NCBI RefSeq assembly: GCF_047729555.1
Contig: NZ_CP159825.1
Coordinates: forward strand, 1,054,001-1,118,000
From: Porticoccus sp905181945
GTDB taxonomy: Bacteria > Pseudomonadota > Gammaproteobacteria > Pseudomonadales > Porticoccaceae
Direction: 5' to 3'
Length of the DNA stretch: 64,000 bases
The translations under genes were made by a program, and so were the position numbers. This document shows positions 52,926 through 61,373 of the stretch, piece after piece; positions within the stretch are counted from its first letter, which is position 1, and every line of letters begins with the position of its first letter. Below the pieces are notes generated by a model. The model did no database searches, was not told where the DNA came from, and saw only the letters and a list, made by a program, of their open reading frames with translations.

Positions 52926-54664
52926 CAAGTACGCTCCTTTTTGCTCAACCACATATCACGCATCGACCCATTAGGGGCAATATGCATTGGATATACATGC
53001 TCTGAACGATCAACATTAATATCCATAAAGACCAGTCGATCCTTTAAGCTAAAGCACTCCGACATTTTATCGTCCAGTTCATCGAAATTTGAAACCCGCA
53101 TTCCTACATGCCCATACGCCTCTGTTAATTTTACAAAATCTGGCAAAGAATCCTCATAAAGACTAGATGAATAGCGTCCACTGTACTGCATGTCCTGCCA
53201 TTGCCTAACCATGCCAAGAGCCTGATTGTTCAAACTAATAATCTTTATGGGAAATCCATACTGCAGGCAGGTAGACAGCTCTTGTATACACATTTGTATG
53301 CTACCCTCACCTGTCACGCAAGCCACTATTCCTGAAGGATAAGCTAGCTGGACACCCATGGCTGCAGGCAAACCGAAACCCATAGTTCCAAGGCCCCCTG
53401 AGTTGATCCAACGACGAGGCTTATCGAACAAATAATACTGGGCAGCAAACATTTGATGCTGGCCAACATCAGAGGTAACCCAGGCGTCACCGCCTGTTAC
53501 TTTGTAGAGGCTTCTAATCACATCCTGGGGCTTAATAACATCGCCAGCACTCGGCTCATGTCGAGGTTGAGTATATATTCCATACTGTTCCCTCCACTCG
53601 TTTATCTGCATCCACCATTGAGACAAAGCCTCTTGATCTAGAATTTCTTTGTTGTCATTAATTTGATCAATCATTTGCTGCAATATAGTGCCGCAATCAC
53701 CAACAATAGGGACATCTATAGTCACGATTTTAGAAATAGATGTAGGGTCAACATCAATATGTATAATTTTTGCAGATGGGCAAAACTTACTAGGAGTATT
53801 GGTCACCCTATCATCAAAGCGTGCCCCCACTGCGAGAATAACATCAGCTTCATGCATGGCATTATTTGCTTCTACAGTTCCATGCATTCCTAGCATTCCT
53901 AGAAACTGAGGATCAGTTCCCGGAAAAGCCCCAAGCCCCATTAGTGTATTTGTTATAGGTATATTTAACAGTCTTGTAAGTTCAGTTAACTGGGGAGATG
54001 CATCGCCCAAAACAACACCGCCACCGCTATAAATAATGGGGCGCTTGGCTGCTAATAAAGTCTTGATAGCACGTTTAACTTGACCGCCATGCCCTTTAGT
54101 TGTCGGGTGATAAGAACGTATTTTTATTTTTTCAGGATACTCGTAAGGTATGCGATGATGTGGTGCAGTAACATCCTTGGGAATATCTACAATAACCGGT
54201 CCAGGTCGACCTGTCCTTGCAATATAGAAGGCTTTGGCGATAACGCCAGCGATTTCGGATGCGTCCATCACTAGAAAGCTATGCTTAACTATAGGCCTAG
54301 AAATTCCGACCATATCAGTTTCCTGAAAAGCATCGCCACCAATTTTATCACGAGGAACTTGTCCAGATATAACAACCATAGGAATAGAATCCATATAGGC
54401 AGTTGCAATACCCGTTATCGCATTTGTGGCTCCGGGACCAGAGGTTACAAGAACTGTACCGACATCTCCGGTAGCGCGAGAGTAGCCATCAGCAGCATGC
54501 ACGGCGCCCTGCTCATGTCGAACGAGTATATGCTGGACATCTTCCTGCTGAAATAGTGCATCATAGATATGCAGTGCTGCACCGCCAGGGTAGCCCCAGA
54601 TGTGCTTTACCCCTACATCCTTAAGTGCACGAACAACTATTTCACCGCCAGAAAAAAGTTCCAA
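52925..54664 (-). CDS. ilvI: acetolactate synthase large subunit
   Basis: About 579 residues. Starts MELFSGGEIVVRALKDVGVK, holds HILVRHEQGAVHAADGYSRA (TPP glutamate), VTSGPGATNAITGIATAYMD, and the C-terminal TPP block CVTGEGSIQMCIQELSTCLQ. GEGS replaces the GDGS of E. coli, a change also seen in Pseudomonas. It makes acetolactate and acetohydroxybutyrate. TTG at 54664 is chosen: GAGG lies 9 bases before and it fits the family start; an in-frame TTG at 54679 would add five residues. Confidence 0.96.
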   Translation of the reverse strand: MELFSGGEIVVRALKDVGVKHIWGYPGGAALHIYDALFQQEDVQHILVRHEQGAVHAADGYSRATGDVGTVLVTSGPGATNAITGIATAYMDSIPMVVISGQVPRDKIGGDAFQETDMVGISRPIVKHSFLVMDASEIAGVIAKAFYIARTGRPGPVIVDIPKDVTAPHHRIPYEYPEKIKIRSYHPTTKGHGGQVKRAIKTLLAAKRPIIYSGGGVVLGDASPQLTELTRLLNIPITNTLMGLGAFPGTDPQFLGMLGMHGTVEANNAMHEADVILAVGARFDDRVTNTPSKFCPSAKIIHIDVDPTSISKIVTIDVPIVGDCGTILQQMIDQINDNKEILDQEALSQWWMQINEWREQYGIYTQPRHEPSAGDVIKPQDVIRSLYKVTGGDAWVTSDVGQHQMFAAQYYLFDKPRRWINSGGLGTMGFGLPAAMGVQLAYPSGIVACVTGEGSIQMCIQELSTCLQYGFPIKIISLNNQALGMVRQWQDMQYSGRYSSSLYEDSLPDFVKLTEAYGHVGMRVSNFDELDDKMSECFSLKDRLVFMDINVDRSEHVYPMHIAPNGSMRDMWLSKKERT

Positions 54665-54905
54665 TTTACAAGCCCTCAAATATGAATAAAATCACTCCGA
54701 AAAGCCTATCAAGGAACATAAATAGTATAATGCTGCAACATCACAGGTATGTTTGTTATAACACAGCAACTGAAAATATATCAGTGCTTCAGATTCATGG
54801 GTAAACAAATCTGTTCTGGATGCCGAGAAAACGCTGTTTACGCTTATCTAGCAGGCTGGCAAGGAGCCAGTTTGTGAGAGTATCGACCTAAGACCTCCCA
54901 CAGAA
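54665..54905 (-). promoter_or_regulatory. structured leader of ilvI-ilvH (candidate ilvB-OMG-type RNA)
   Basis: The transcript predicted from the promoter has about 240 nt before the TTG start. TTCTG-T-GG near the 5' end (54904-54897) can pair with TCCAGAA (about 54820-54814), closing a roughly 90-nt domain that contains a CTGGC-TCCTT-GCCAG hairpin (54856-54870). No leader peptide rich in Ile/Leu/Val codons is seen, so classical attenuation is unlikely. A conserved leader named ilvB-OMG was reported upstream of ilvB in oligotrophic marine gammaproteobacteria; match to it is a guess from position. Confidence 0.55.
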
Positions 54906-54911
54906 GAACAA

Positions 54912-54940
54912 ATTTTAGAGCGTAAATGCAATGTAGTCAA
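54912..54940 (-). promoter_or_regulatory. strong sigma70 promoter of ilvI-ilvH
   Basis: Minus strand: TTGACT (54940-54935), exact 17-base spacer, TAAAAT (54917-54912). Expected start about 54905. Confidence 0.78.
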
Positions 54941-54995
54941 GAATATAGCTTATGCTTCTCGACTAAAACCAGAAAAACAGATGCTTTGCTGTTTT

Positions 54996-55760
54996 TCAAA
55001 CAAACCATATTAGACTTGCCATTCTGCCAGTATTTCCATCTCGTCGATAGGAATAAAAATTCAGACGATCGCTGTAAGTACAACGATCGCCACCATAAAT
55101 TTGAGTAACTCCTGCTTCATTTAAAATTACTCTGGCAAGTCCATATAAATTAGCCATCCATTTTTTGGTTTTTTTTTCATCTTCCTCTGTAGTTCTGAGA
55201 AAACAGGTATTAAACTTTTCCTTTATGCAGGGAGTGCTAGCGCTAGAAAGAAATGCCTGCCTAACTTCGACACCAACTTCAAAATTTTTTTGACTTATTG
55301 CGGGGCCAAGATAGGCCATTAGATCCCTAGGAGATACAGCAAGCTGCCTGATTGTATTTTTCACTATACCTGCAGACAAACCTCGCCAGCCCGCATGAAT
55401 CGAAGAAACTATAGTGCCTTGTGTATTACAGATTAAAATTGGCAAGCAATCTGCCGTTGTCACAGCGCAAACGATACCAGCTATATCTGTAAAAGATGCA
55501 TCTCCGATTACAGCTGGTGCACTACAAGTGGCTTTTATTACATGCGCCCCGTGCACCTGATCAAGTAGTTGCGGGGCTGATGGTAAATTTAATTCTTTTG
55601 ACAGATCTCGCCAGTTTCTCTTAACAGAATCGACGCTGTCTCCTGTATTAAAGCCAAGATTCAAGCTATTCCATGGGGGTAGAGAGACACCGTTTTTCCT
55701 AGTAGTAATGATAGAAAACACATTTACTGGAGCCGGCCAGTCCGGTTTCAATATATTCAT
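54996..55760 (-). CDS. pgeF: peptidoglycan editing factor PgeF (multicopper-type YfiH family)
   Basis: The 254-residue protein has DQVHGAHVI, AVTTADCLPILI, SIHAGWRGLSAGIVKNTI and AYLGPAISQKNFEVG, the metal-binding His/Cys set of the YfiH (laccase domain) family. In E. coli the protein removes misincorporated L-serine-containing peptides from peptidoglycan precursors. Order with rluD and bamD is the conserved neighbourhood. Confidence 0.92.
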   Translation of the reverse strand: MNILKPDWPAPVNVFSIITTRKNGVSLPPWNSLNLGFNTGDSVDSVKRNWRDLSKELNLPSAPQLLDQVHGAHVIKATCSAPAVIGDASFTDIAGIVCAVTTADCLPILICNTQGTIVSSIHAGWRGLSAGIVKNTIRQLAVSPRDLMAYLGPAISQKNFEVGVEVRQAFLSSASTPCIKEKFNTCFLRTTEEDEKKTKKWMANLYGLARVILNEAGVTQIYGGDRCTYSDRLNFYSYRRDGNTGRMASLIWFV

Positions 55761-55808
55761 ATCCGGATCAAAAATTTAAATCTATGGGCAATTTTCACAA
55801 CACAGAAC

Positions 55809-56768
55809 TCACTCATTGTTAGTTTCTGTTTTTAAGGCCTCCAATAAAATCACAAAATCTTTTGGTGCAGGAGCATGCCATTCTATATATTGGTTAGAAG
55901 TAGGGTGAATTAATCCTAGTCTTCCGGCATGCAAGGCTTGACGCCTAAAGCCCCGTAATACTGTTTGTAATTTCAAAGTTGCACCCTTAGGTAGCTTAAG
56001 GCGACCGCCATAAACTGAGTCACCAATCAAAGGGTATCCAATATCTGCCATGTGAACGCGTATTTGGTGCGTTCTACCCGTCTCTAATTTAACCCTAATA
56101 TGTGTGTACTGAGAAAATTTTTCAATCACCCTATAGTGAGTTATTGCCTCTTTTCCACCATGACCAACAACGGCCATTTTAGTACGAATTTGAGGATGTC
56201 GCCCCATAGGCTTCTTGACTGTTCCTCCGCCTGTCATAATCCCTTGAGCAATAGCCTGGTATTCACGAGAAACTGTCCGTGATTGCAGCTGTTTGATCAG
56301 CGAATGATGAGACTCTAATGTTTTAGCGACAACCATAAGTCCGGTAGTATCTTTATCTAGACGATGCACAATCCCAGCACGAGGAATTTTTTCATTAGTC
56401 GAAATATGATGTATGAGGCCATTAAGCAGGGTTCCTGTGTAATTACCCGCAGCCGGATGAACAACTAGCCCGGCTGGTTTATTTATAACAATTATATCCT
56501 CATCTTCAAATACAATGTCTAGGCTGATGGCTTCTGGCTTCCATTCCCCTTCTGGTTCTAGCATTACGTTGGCTGAAAGCAGCTCACCACCGATAAGCTT
56601 ATCCTTGGATCGACGAATATTTCCATCTACCAGCAAATCTCCTTTTTTTATCCATAGCTGCAATCGTGATCTTGAAAAGCCCTTAAATAGATCAGATGCA
56701 GCTTGATCTAAACGCATTCCACGGAATGATAGCGGTACACTTTCTTCTAGTTTTATAGTGTCTGACAT
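55809..56768 (-). CDS. rluD: 23S rRNA pseudouridine synthase RluD
   Basis: The 319-residue protein has an N-terminal S4 domain (MRLDQAASDLFKGFSRSRLQ) and a pseudouridine synthase core with RAGIVHRLDKDTTGLMVVAK (catalytic Asp in HRLDKDT), and YQAIAQGIM, RTHQIRVHMADIGYPLIGD. It modifies helix 69 of 23S rRNA. Divergent from bamD, the standard gamma-proteobacterial arrangement. Confidence 0.96.
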   Translation of the reverse strand: MSDTIKLEESVPLSFRGMRLDQAASDLFKGFSRSRLQLWIKKGDLLVDGNIRRSKDKLIGGELLSANVMLEPEGEWKPEAISLDIVFEDEDIIVINKPAGLVVHPAAGNYTGTLLNGLIHHISTNEKIPRAGIVHRLDKDTTGLMVVAKTLESHHSLIKQLQSRTVSREYQAIAQGIMTGGGTVKKPMGRHPQIRTKMAVVGHGGKEAITHYRVIEKFSQYTHIRVKLETGRTHQIRVHMADIGYPLIGDSVYGGRLKLPKGATLKLQTVLRGFRRQALHAGRLGLIHPTSNQYIEWHAPAPKDFVILLEALKTETNNE

Positions 56769-56898
56769 ATAGTCTCAGTTATTGATATTTTGTATACTGT
56801 CGAGGCTGTGGTTAAATACCATATCTTACAGATGTAGCGATGTCTAAAAAACACTTTAAGCTTAACTTAATAAAGTTAACACAGGGATGTGGTCATTC

Positions 56899-57876
56899 AT
56901 GCGATTTTTGTTTTCAATACTACTACTTACATGCTTTTTAACCACTGGATGCACATGGTTTAACAACATGAATGGCATCTCAAGCGCTTCAGAGGATCTT
57001 GATACTACCAGCTACACAGAAAAAGATTTTTTTAATGCCATTCAAGGAGACCTTAAAGGTGGCTTTTGGTACACAGCTATTGATAAATTACATGCGCTTG
57101 AGGCTCAATATCCATTTGGAGACTACGCTGAACAGGCACAACTTGAACTAATATATGCTCACTTTAAAGCAGGTGAGCATGTAGCTTCCACTAGCGTTGC
57201 TGAGCGATTTATTCGGTTGCATCCACAAAACTCGAATGTCGACTACGCTTATTATCTAAAAGGGCTATCTTCTTTTGTAGAAAGTGATGGCATGTTCGGA
57301 AAGCTACTTCCGATAGACGAAACAAAACGTGATCCAGGGGCAGCCCGTAATTCTTTCTCTTCTTTCAGCGAACTGTTAAACCGATTCCCAGAAAGTCCAT
57401 ATGCTCCAGATGCTCAAAAACGGATGATCTACCTACGAAATATTCTTGCACGTCATGAGGTTCATGCAGCGAATTACCTCTTAACCCGTGGCGCATACCT
57501 TGCTGCTGCCAATAGAGGTCGCTATATTATCGAAAACTTTCAAAAAACTCCTGCTGTTCCAGACGGTCTTGCCATTATGGCCCAAGCCTACCATCTCATG
57601 GAAATCCATGATCTTTCCAATAACGTGGCTGAATTGCTTGCGAAAAACTACCCAAATCATCCAGTCTTAGACTCTAATGGAAAGTTTCAATATCAAACCA
57701 CCTCATTGTCGCTAAAAAGAAGCTGGACCAACACACTAACTGCTGGGTTGTTTGATAAGCCAGCGGAACTTGGATTTGATTCCCGTCATATCTTTAATGA
57801 GCGCTACAAAAACATACCTAGAGGTCAGGATAAAACATCATGGACAAGCAAGGTTAGCTTTGGTGTGTTTGACTGA
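56899..57876 (+). CDS. bamD: outer membrane assembly lipoprotein BamD
   Basis: About 325 residues. Signal peptide with lipobox (LLLTCFLTTGCTW) and five TPR-type repeats: FFNAIQGDLKGGFWYTAIDKL, ALEAQYPFGDYAEQAQLELIY, and FSSFSELLNRFPESPYAPDA. BamD is the essential lipoprotein partner of BamA in outer-membrane protein insertion. The start at 56899 gives a proper signal peptide; ATG 56887 in the same frame would add four residues. Longer than E. coli BamD (245) because of a C-terminal extension (about residues 250-325). Confidence 0.93.
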   Translation: MRFLFSILLLTCFLTTGCTWFNNMNGISSASEDLDTTSYTEKDFFNAIQGDLKGGFWYTAIDKLHALEAQYPFGDYAEQAQLELIYAHFKAGEHVASTSVAERFIRLHPQNSNVDYAYYLKGLSSFVESDGMFGKLLPIDETKRDPGAARNSFSSFSELLNRFPESPYAPDAQKRMIYLRNILARHEVHAANYLLTRGAYLAAANRGRYIIENFQKTPAVPDGLAIMAQAYHLMEIHDLSNNVAELLAKNYPNHPVLDSNGKFQYQTTSLSLKRSWTNTLTAGLFDKPAELGFDSRHIFNERYKNIPRGQDKTSWTSKVSFGVFD

Positions 57877-58492
57877 TCATCATTTAAGCCTTTTCAAAAA
57901 TCATCCTTATAGGGAAGAAATCTTTTTTTTATCTAAAAAAGATGTAGATCTTAAGTCTCTATTTTTAATGCATTCAAACTTTAGGCCATTCAAAAGAAAG
58001 AAGGGTTTTGAGGGACTAGTGCAACTAATCACCGAACAACAACTGTCTGTAGCTTCCGCCAAAGCGATATTCAACAGACTCAAAAAGATAGTCCCTATAT
58101 TTAAGCCAAAAGAATTTTTACAAAAAAATGATCTGCAATTACAATCAACTGGGTTGAGTAGGCCTAAGATAAGCTATTGCAGGATCCTGGCTGAGAGAAT
58201 TATCTCGAAAGATCTTTCTTTTCGTGTAGTTCATAAAATGAACGATGAAGAGCTAAAAAAAGAACTCTGCAAAATTAAAGGAATCGGTGCATGGACTGCA
58301 GAGTGCTATATGCTAGCCTCCCTTCAAAGAAGGGATATTTGGCCTGTTAAAGACGTAGGCTTGCAGGTTGCTATACAGAGAATTAAAAATTTGAAGAGTA
58401 GGCCTACTGAAAAAGAAATGGTCATGCTGGCAGCTGAGTGGCAGCCCTATAGATCAATTGTAGCCAATGCACTATGGGCATCTTATGATTAA
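57869..58492 (+). CDS. DNA-3-methyladenine glycosylase, AlkA-like (HhH-GPD)
   Basis: About 207 residues. GLVQLITEQQLSVASAKAIF and the helix-hairpin-helix LCKIKGIGAWTAECYMLA are HhH-GPD marks; the catalytic Asp is in RDIWPVKDVGLQVAI. It lacks the AlkA N-terminal domain and so is a shorter family member (3-methyladenine glycosylase 2 type). The TTG start at 57869 overlaps the bamD stop. Base-excision repair of alkylated adenines is the expected function. Confidence 0.75.
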   Translation: MTDHHLSLFKNHPYREEIFFLSKKDVDLKSLFLMHSNFRPFKRKKGFEGLVQLITEQQLSVASAKAIFNRLKKIVPIFKPKEFLQKNDLQLQSTGLSRPKISYCRILAERIISKDLSFRVVHKMNDEELKKELCKIKGIGAWTAECYMLASLQRRDIWPVKDVGLQVAIQRIKNLKSRPTEKEMVMLAAEWQPYRSIVANALWASYD

Positions 58493-58566
58493 ATTTGTTT
58501 AAGCATTTCAAGAAAACAGCACCTATTAGCCTCTAGGTCAAAAACAGAGAACAAGGGCCCTCAAAA

Positions 58567-59418
58567 ATGAATAATGAATTTACCTACAATGAAATTCGCG
58601 AACAAATGAAAGTTATGCCAAACATTGATCCTGAATTCGAAGTAAGGCGACGACTAAGTTTTATAAAATCAACTCTCATTAAATCAGGGCTGACACATTT
58701 AGTTCTCGGCGTAAGCGGTGGTGTTGATTCGGCGACCTGCGGAAGACTGGCTCAACTAGCAATAGATCAGCTTAACCAAGAACACCTAGGCCCTACATAT
58801 GTTTTTATTGCCGTAAGACTTCCATATGGAGCGCAGGCGGATGAGGCGGATGCGCAGGCGGCCTTACAATTTATTCAGCCATCTAAAACTGCTTTTATTG
58901 ACATTAAACCAAGTGTAAATGATATCCATGAAAAAGTAGTTAGCACTACAAATAGCAATGTAACGTTCACTAATGTAAAAAAAGACTTCGCCAAAGGCAA
59001 CACTAAAGCTCGTATTCGCATGACAGTGCAATATGAAATCGCTGGTTTGTGTGAAGGGTTGGTTCTTGGGACAGATCATTCTGCCGAAAATATTACTGGA
59101 TTTTATACAAAATGGGGTGATGGAGCTTGCGACTTGGCTCCCCTGTTTGGTTTAAGTAAAAGACAAGTGCGCAAAATTGCTAAGTTCCTCGGTGCACCAA
59201 CCAAGCTCGTCAGTAAAACACCGACAGCAGATCTTGAATGTCTTGCTCCACAAAAAGCAGACGAGGATGTCTTAGGGATTACTTATGACAAAATTGATGA
59301 TTTTCTAGAAGGAAGGCCTATCAGTGAAGAGGCAATGGGCACTATTGTTTCTCTCTTTAATAAAACCATACATAAGCGTAGCTCTATCGCAACAATTTAT
59401 GATCATAGTAGTCCATAA
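58567..59418 (+). CDS. nadE: ammonia-dependent NAD synthetase
   Basis: The 283-residue protein has the PP-loop VLGVSGGVDSATCGRL, VRLPYGAQADEADAQ, ARIRMTVQYEIAGLCEG, LGTDHSAENITGFYTKWGDG and KTPTADLECLAPQKADE, all family blocks. It adenylates and amidates nicotinate adenine dinucleotide. No glutaminase domain, so free ammonia is used. Length matches E. coli NadE (275). It is followed by convergent ispH with only 6 bases between. Confidence 0.97.
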   Translation: MNNEFTYNEIREQMKVMPNIDPEFEVRRRLSFIKSTLIKSGLTHLVLGVSGGVDSATCGRLAQLAIDQLNQEHLGPTYVFIAVRLPYGAQADEADAQAALQFIQPSKTAFIDIKPSVNDIHEKVVSTTNSNVTFTNVKKDFAKGNTKARIRMTVQYEIAGLCEGLVLGTDHSAENITGFYTKWGDGACDLAPLFGLSKRQVRKIAKFLGAPTKLVSKTPTADLECLAPQKADEDVLGITYDKIDDFLEGRPISEEAMGTIVSLFNKTIHKRSSIATIYDHSSP

Positions 59419-59424
59419 AAGCTA

Positions 59425-60363
59425 CTAACGAAGCTCTCGGGGAATTGAAAACTTTACATTTTCTTCCATCCCGACAGCCTCGATTGGAATTTTACATCCC
59501 ATAAGCGCCAAAACATCAATAACAGAACTAACGAGGGCTTCTGGAGCAGAAGCCCCAGCCGTAACGCCAATCTTAGTTTTTCCCAGTAGCCACTCCTTAT
59601 TGATCCCTTCAGCATCATCAATCAAATACGCTTCCACGCCGCAATGTGCAGCCAGCTCTTTCAAGCGATTAGAGTTAGAGCTATTAGCTGAGCCAACAAC
59701 GAGAATCAAATCACATTCAAGAGCTAATTGTCTGACAGCATCCTGTCTATTTTGAGTGGCGTAGCATATATCATCTGTTTTCGGTCCCTTTATGAGAGGG
59801 AAACGCTTCCGCAATGCATTTATAATTTGAATCGTATCGTCAACAGATAGCGTTGTTTGGGTCACATAAGAAATTTTATCTGGATTTTCGACTTGCAATT
59901 CTTTTACGTCAGATTCGCTTTCTACCAGATAAATACGACCCCCGTTAGCGACTTCAGGATATTGACCCATCGTACCTTCAACTTCAGGATGCTCTTGGTG
60001 GCCAATCATTATACAGTCGCGACCCTCATCGCTAGATCGAGCAACCTGCATATGCACTTTTGTCACCAAAGGACAGGTTGCATCAAAGATTCTCAAATTT
60101 TTTTCATTAGCTTTTTTTCTTACAGATTGGGATACCCCGTGTGCACTAAAAATTACTGTCACATTATTCGGAATATCTTCTATTTCATCTACAAAAATGG
60201 CGCCACGCTCACGCAATATACCCACCACTGATTTATTATGCACCACTTCGTGACGAACATAGATGGGGGCGCCATAAATGTCTAGCGCTCGAGAAACTAT
60301 TTCAATAGCCCGATCTACTCCAGCGCAAAATCCTCTTGGGTTGGCTAGCTTTACATCAATCAA
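59425..60363 (-). CDS. ispH: 4-hydroxy-3-methylbut-2-enyl diphosphate reductase
   Basis: The 312-residue protein has ANPRGFCAGVDRAIEIV, RIFDATCPLVTKVHMQVA and DDICYATQNRQDAV, giving the three cluster Cys (about 13, 95, 196). It is the last enzyme of the MEP isoprenoid pathway. The start is TTG at 60363, overlapping the fkpB stop as TTGA; MIDVKLANPRGFCAG is the expected N-terminus. It ends the ileS-lspA-fkpB-ispH unit. Confidence 0.97.
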   Translation of the reverse strand: MIDVKLANPRGFCAGVDRAIEIVSRALDIYGAPIYVRHEVVHNKSVVGILRERGAIFVDEIEDIPNNVTVIFSAHGVSQSVRKKANEKNLRIFDATCPLVTKVHMQVARSSDEGRDCIMIGHQEHPEVEGTMGQYPEVANGGRIYLVESESDVKELQVENPDKISYVTQTTLSVDDTIQIINALRKRFPLIKGPKTDDICYATQNRQDAVRQLALECDLILVVGSANSSNSNRLKELAAHCGVEAYLIDDAEGINKEWLLGKTKIGVTAGASAPEALVSSVIDVLALMGCKIPIEAVGMEENVKFSIPRELR

Positions 60364-60827
60364 TGTTTTACCACTGGCTCAACAGAGAGAATTTTCACTT
60401 TAAAACTAACAGTATGTCCAGCCAAAGGATGGTTGAAGTCTACTATGACTATTTTTTCATCGAAATCTATCACTACGCCAGGTAATTCAGCTTTGTTTGC
60501 GTCAGCAAAGGATATCAATAACCCCACCTCAATATCTAGACTGTCAGCAAAATCTTTCCGAGAGAACTCCTGGATATTACTAGGGTTGTGCTGTCCAAAA
60601 CCATTTTCTGGTTCTATAATAATTGTCTGCTCTGCTCCCGCCACCAGGCCAGTCAAAGCAAGCTCAAATCCTGGTAGCAATTTTCCGTCTCCAAAAACAC
60701 AGGCGGCAGGATCTTTATCAAAATTAGAATCTACCAAGGATCCATCTTCTAAAGAAAGTGAAAAATGCAATGTTATTTTTGTATCCGGCCCAACAGGAGG
60801 CATCCCTGTATCAGATAATTTGCTCAT
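60360..60827 (-). CDS. fkpB: FKBP-type peptidyl-prolyl isomerase (SlpA/FkpB)
   Basis: The 155-residue protein has LHFSLSLEDGSLVDSNFDKD, FGDGKLLPGFELALTGLVAG and GHTVSFKVKILSVEP with the SlyD/FkpB-like insert. No metal-binding His tail, so it is the FkpB type. It likely aids folding in the cytoplasm. AGG lies 8 bases before the ATG. Confidence 0.93.
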   Translation of the reverse strand: MSKLSDTGMPPVGPDTKITLHFSLSLEDGSLVDSNFDKDPAACVFGDGKLLPGFELALTGLVAGAEQTIIIEPENGFGQHNPSNIQEFSRKDFADSLDIEVGLLISFADANKAELPGVVIDFDEKIVIVDFNHPLAGHTVSFKVKILSVEPVVKH

Positions 60828-60839
60828 AAGATCACCTAT

Positions 60840-61316
60840 TCATACTTTTTTTGATACAAGAAAGCTCTCAAAAATTAAAAATACCGCTCCCAAAGTAATA
60901 CTTGCATCAGCAATATTAAATACTGGCCAATGGTATATACCGTAATAAAAATCAATAAAATCAATAACATATCCTAAAAATATTCGATCGTACAGGTTAC
61001 CAAGAGCGCCGCCTAAAATTAAAGCTAAAGACGTCGATAAAAAAAACTGTGACGCTTTCAAGCGATATAGCCAAACTATCAAGACAATACTTGCTGCCAA
61101 TGAAATTATTAAAAATAACCAACGCTGCCAACCCCCAGCATCACTTAAAAAACTAAATGCTGCTCCCGTATTGTGCACCAAGGTAAAATCAAGCCCAGGA
61201 AAAATATTAATATATTCTCCATATAAAAAATTTTGAGTTATTGTATATTTAGCAAGCTGATCGGCAATCAACAAAACAATAGCTACAACATACCACCGCG
61301 CTATTTGCCAGCTCAT
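60840..61316 (-). CDS. lspA: lipoprotein signal peptidase II
   Basis: The 158-residue membrane protein has four transmembrane segments, the VHNTGAAFSFLSDAGGWQRW block, and the catalytic Asp residues in GGALGNLYDRIFLGYVIDFIDF and FNIADASITLGA. It cleaves lipoprotein signal peptides, which the lipobox proteins in this window require. Part of the conserved ileS-lspA pair. Confidence 0.96.
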   Translation of the reverse strand: MSWQIARWYVVAIVLLIADQLAKYTITQNFLYGEYINIFPGLDFTLVHNTGAAFSFLSDAGGWQRWLFLIISLAASIVLIVWLYRLKASQFFLSTSLALILGGALGNLYDRIFLGYVIDFIDFYYGIYHWPVFNIADASITLGAVFLIFESFLVSKKV

Positions 61317-61373
61317 AACATTAATCCTAAAAAATTAACTATAGCTAAAGACTGCGGGGAAACATGGGCACTC

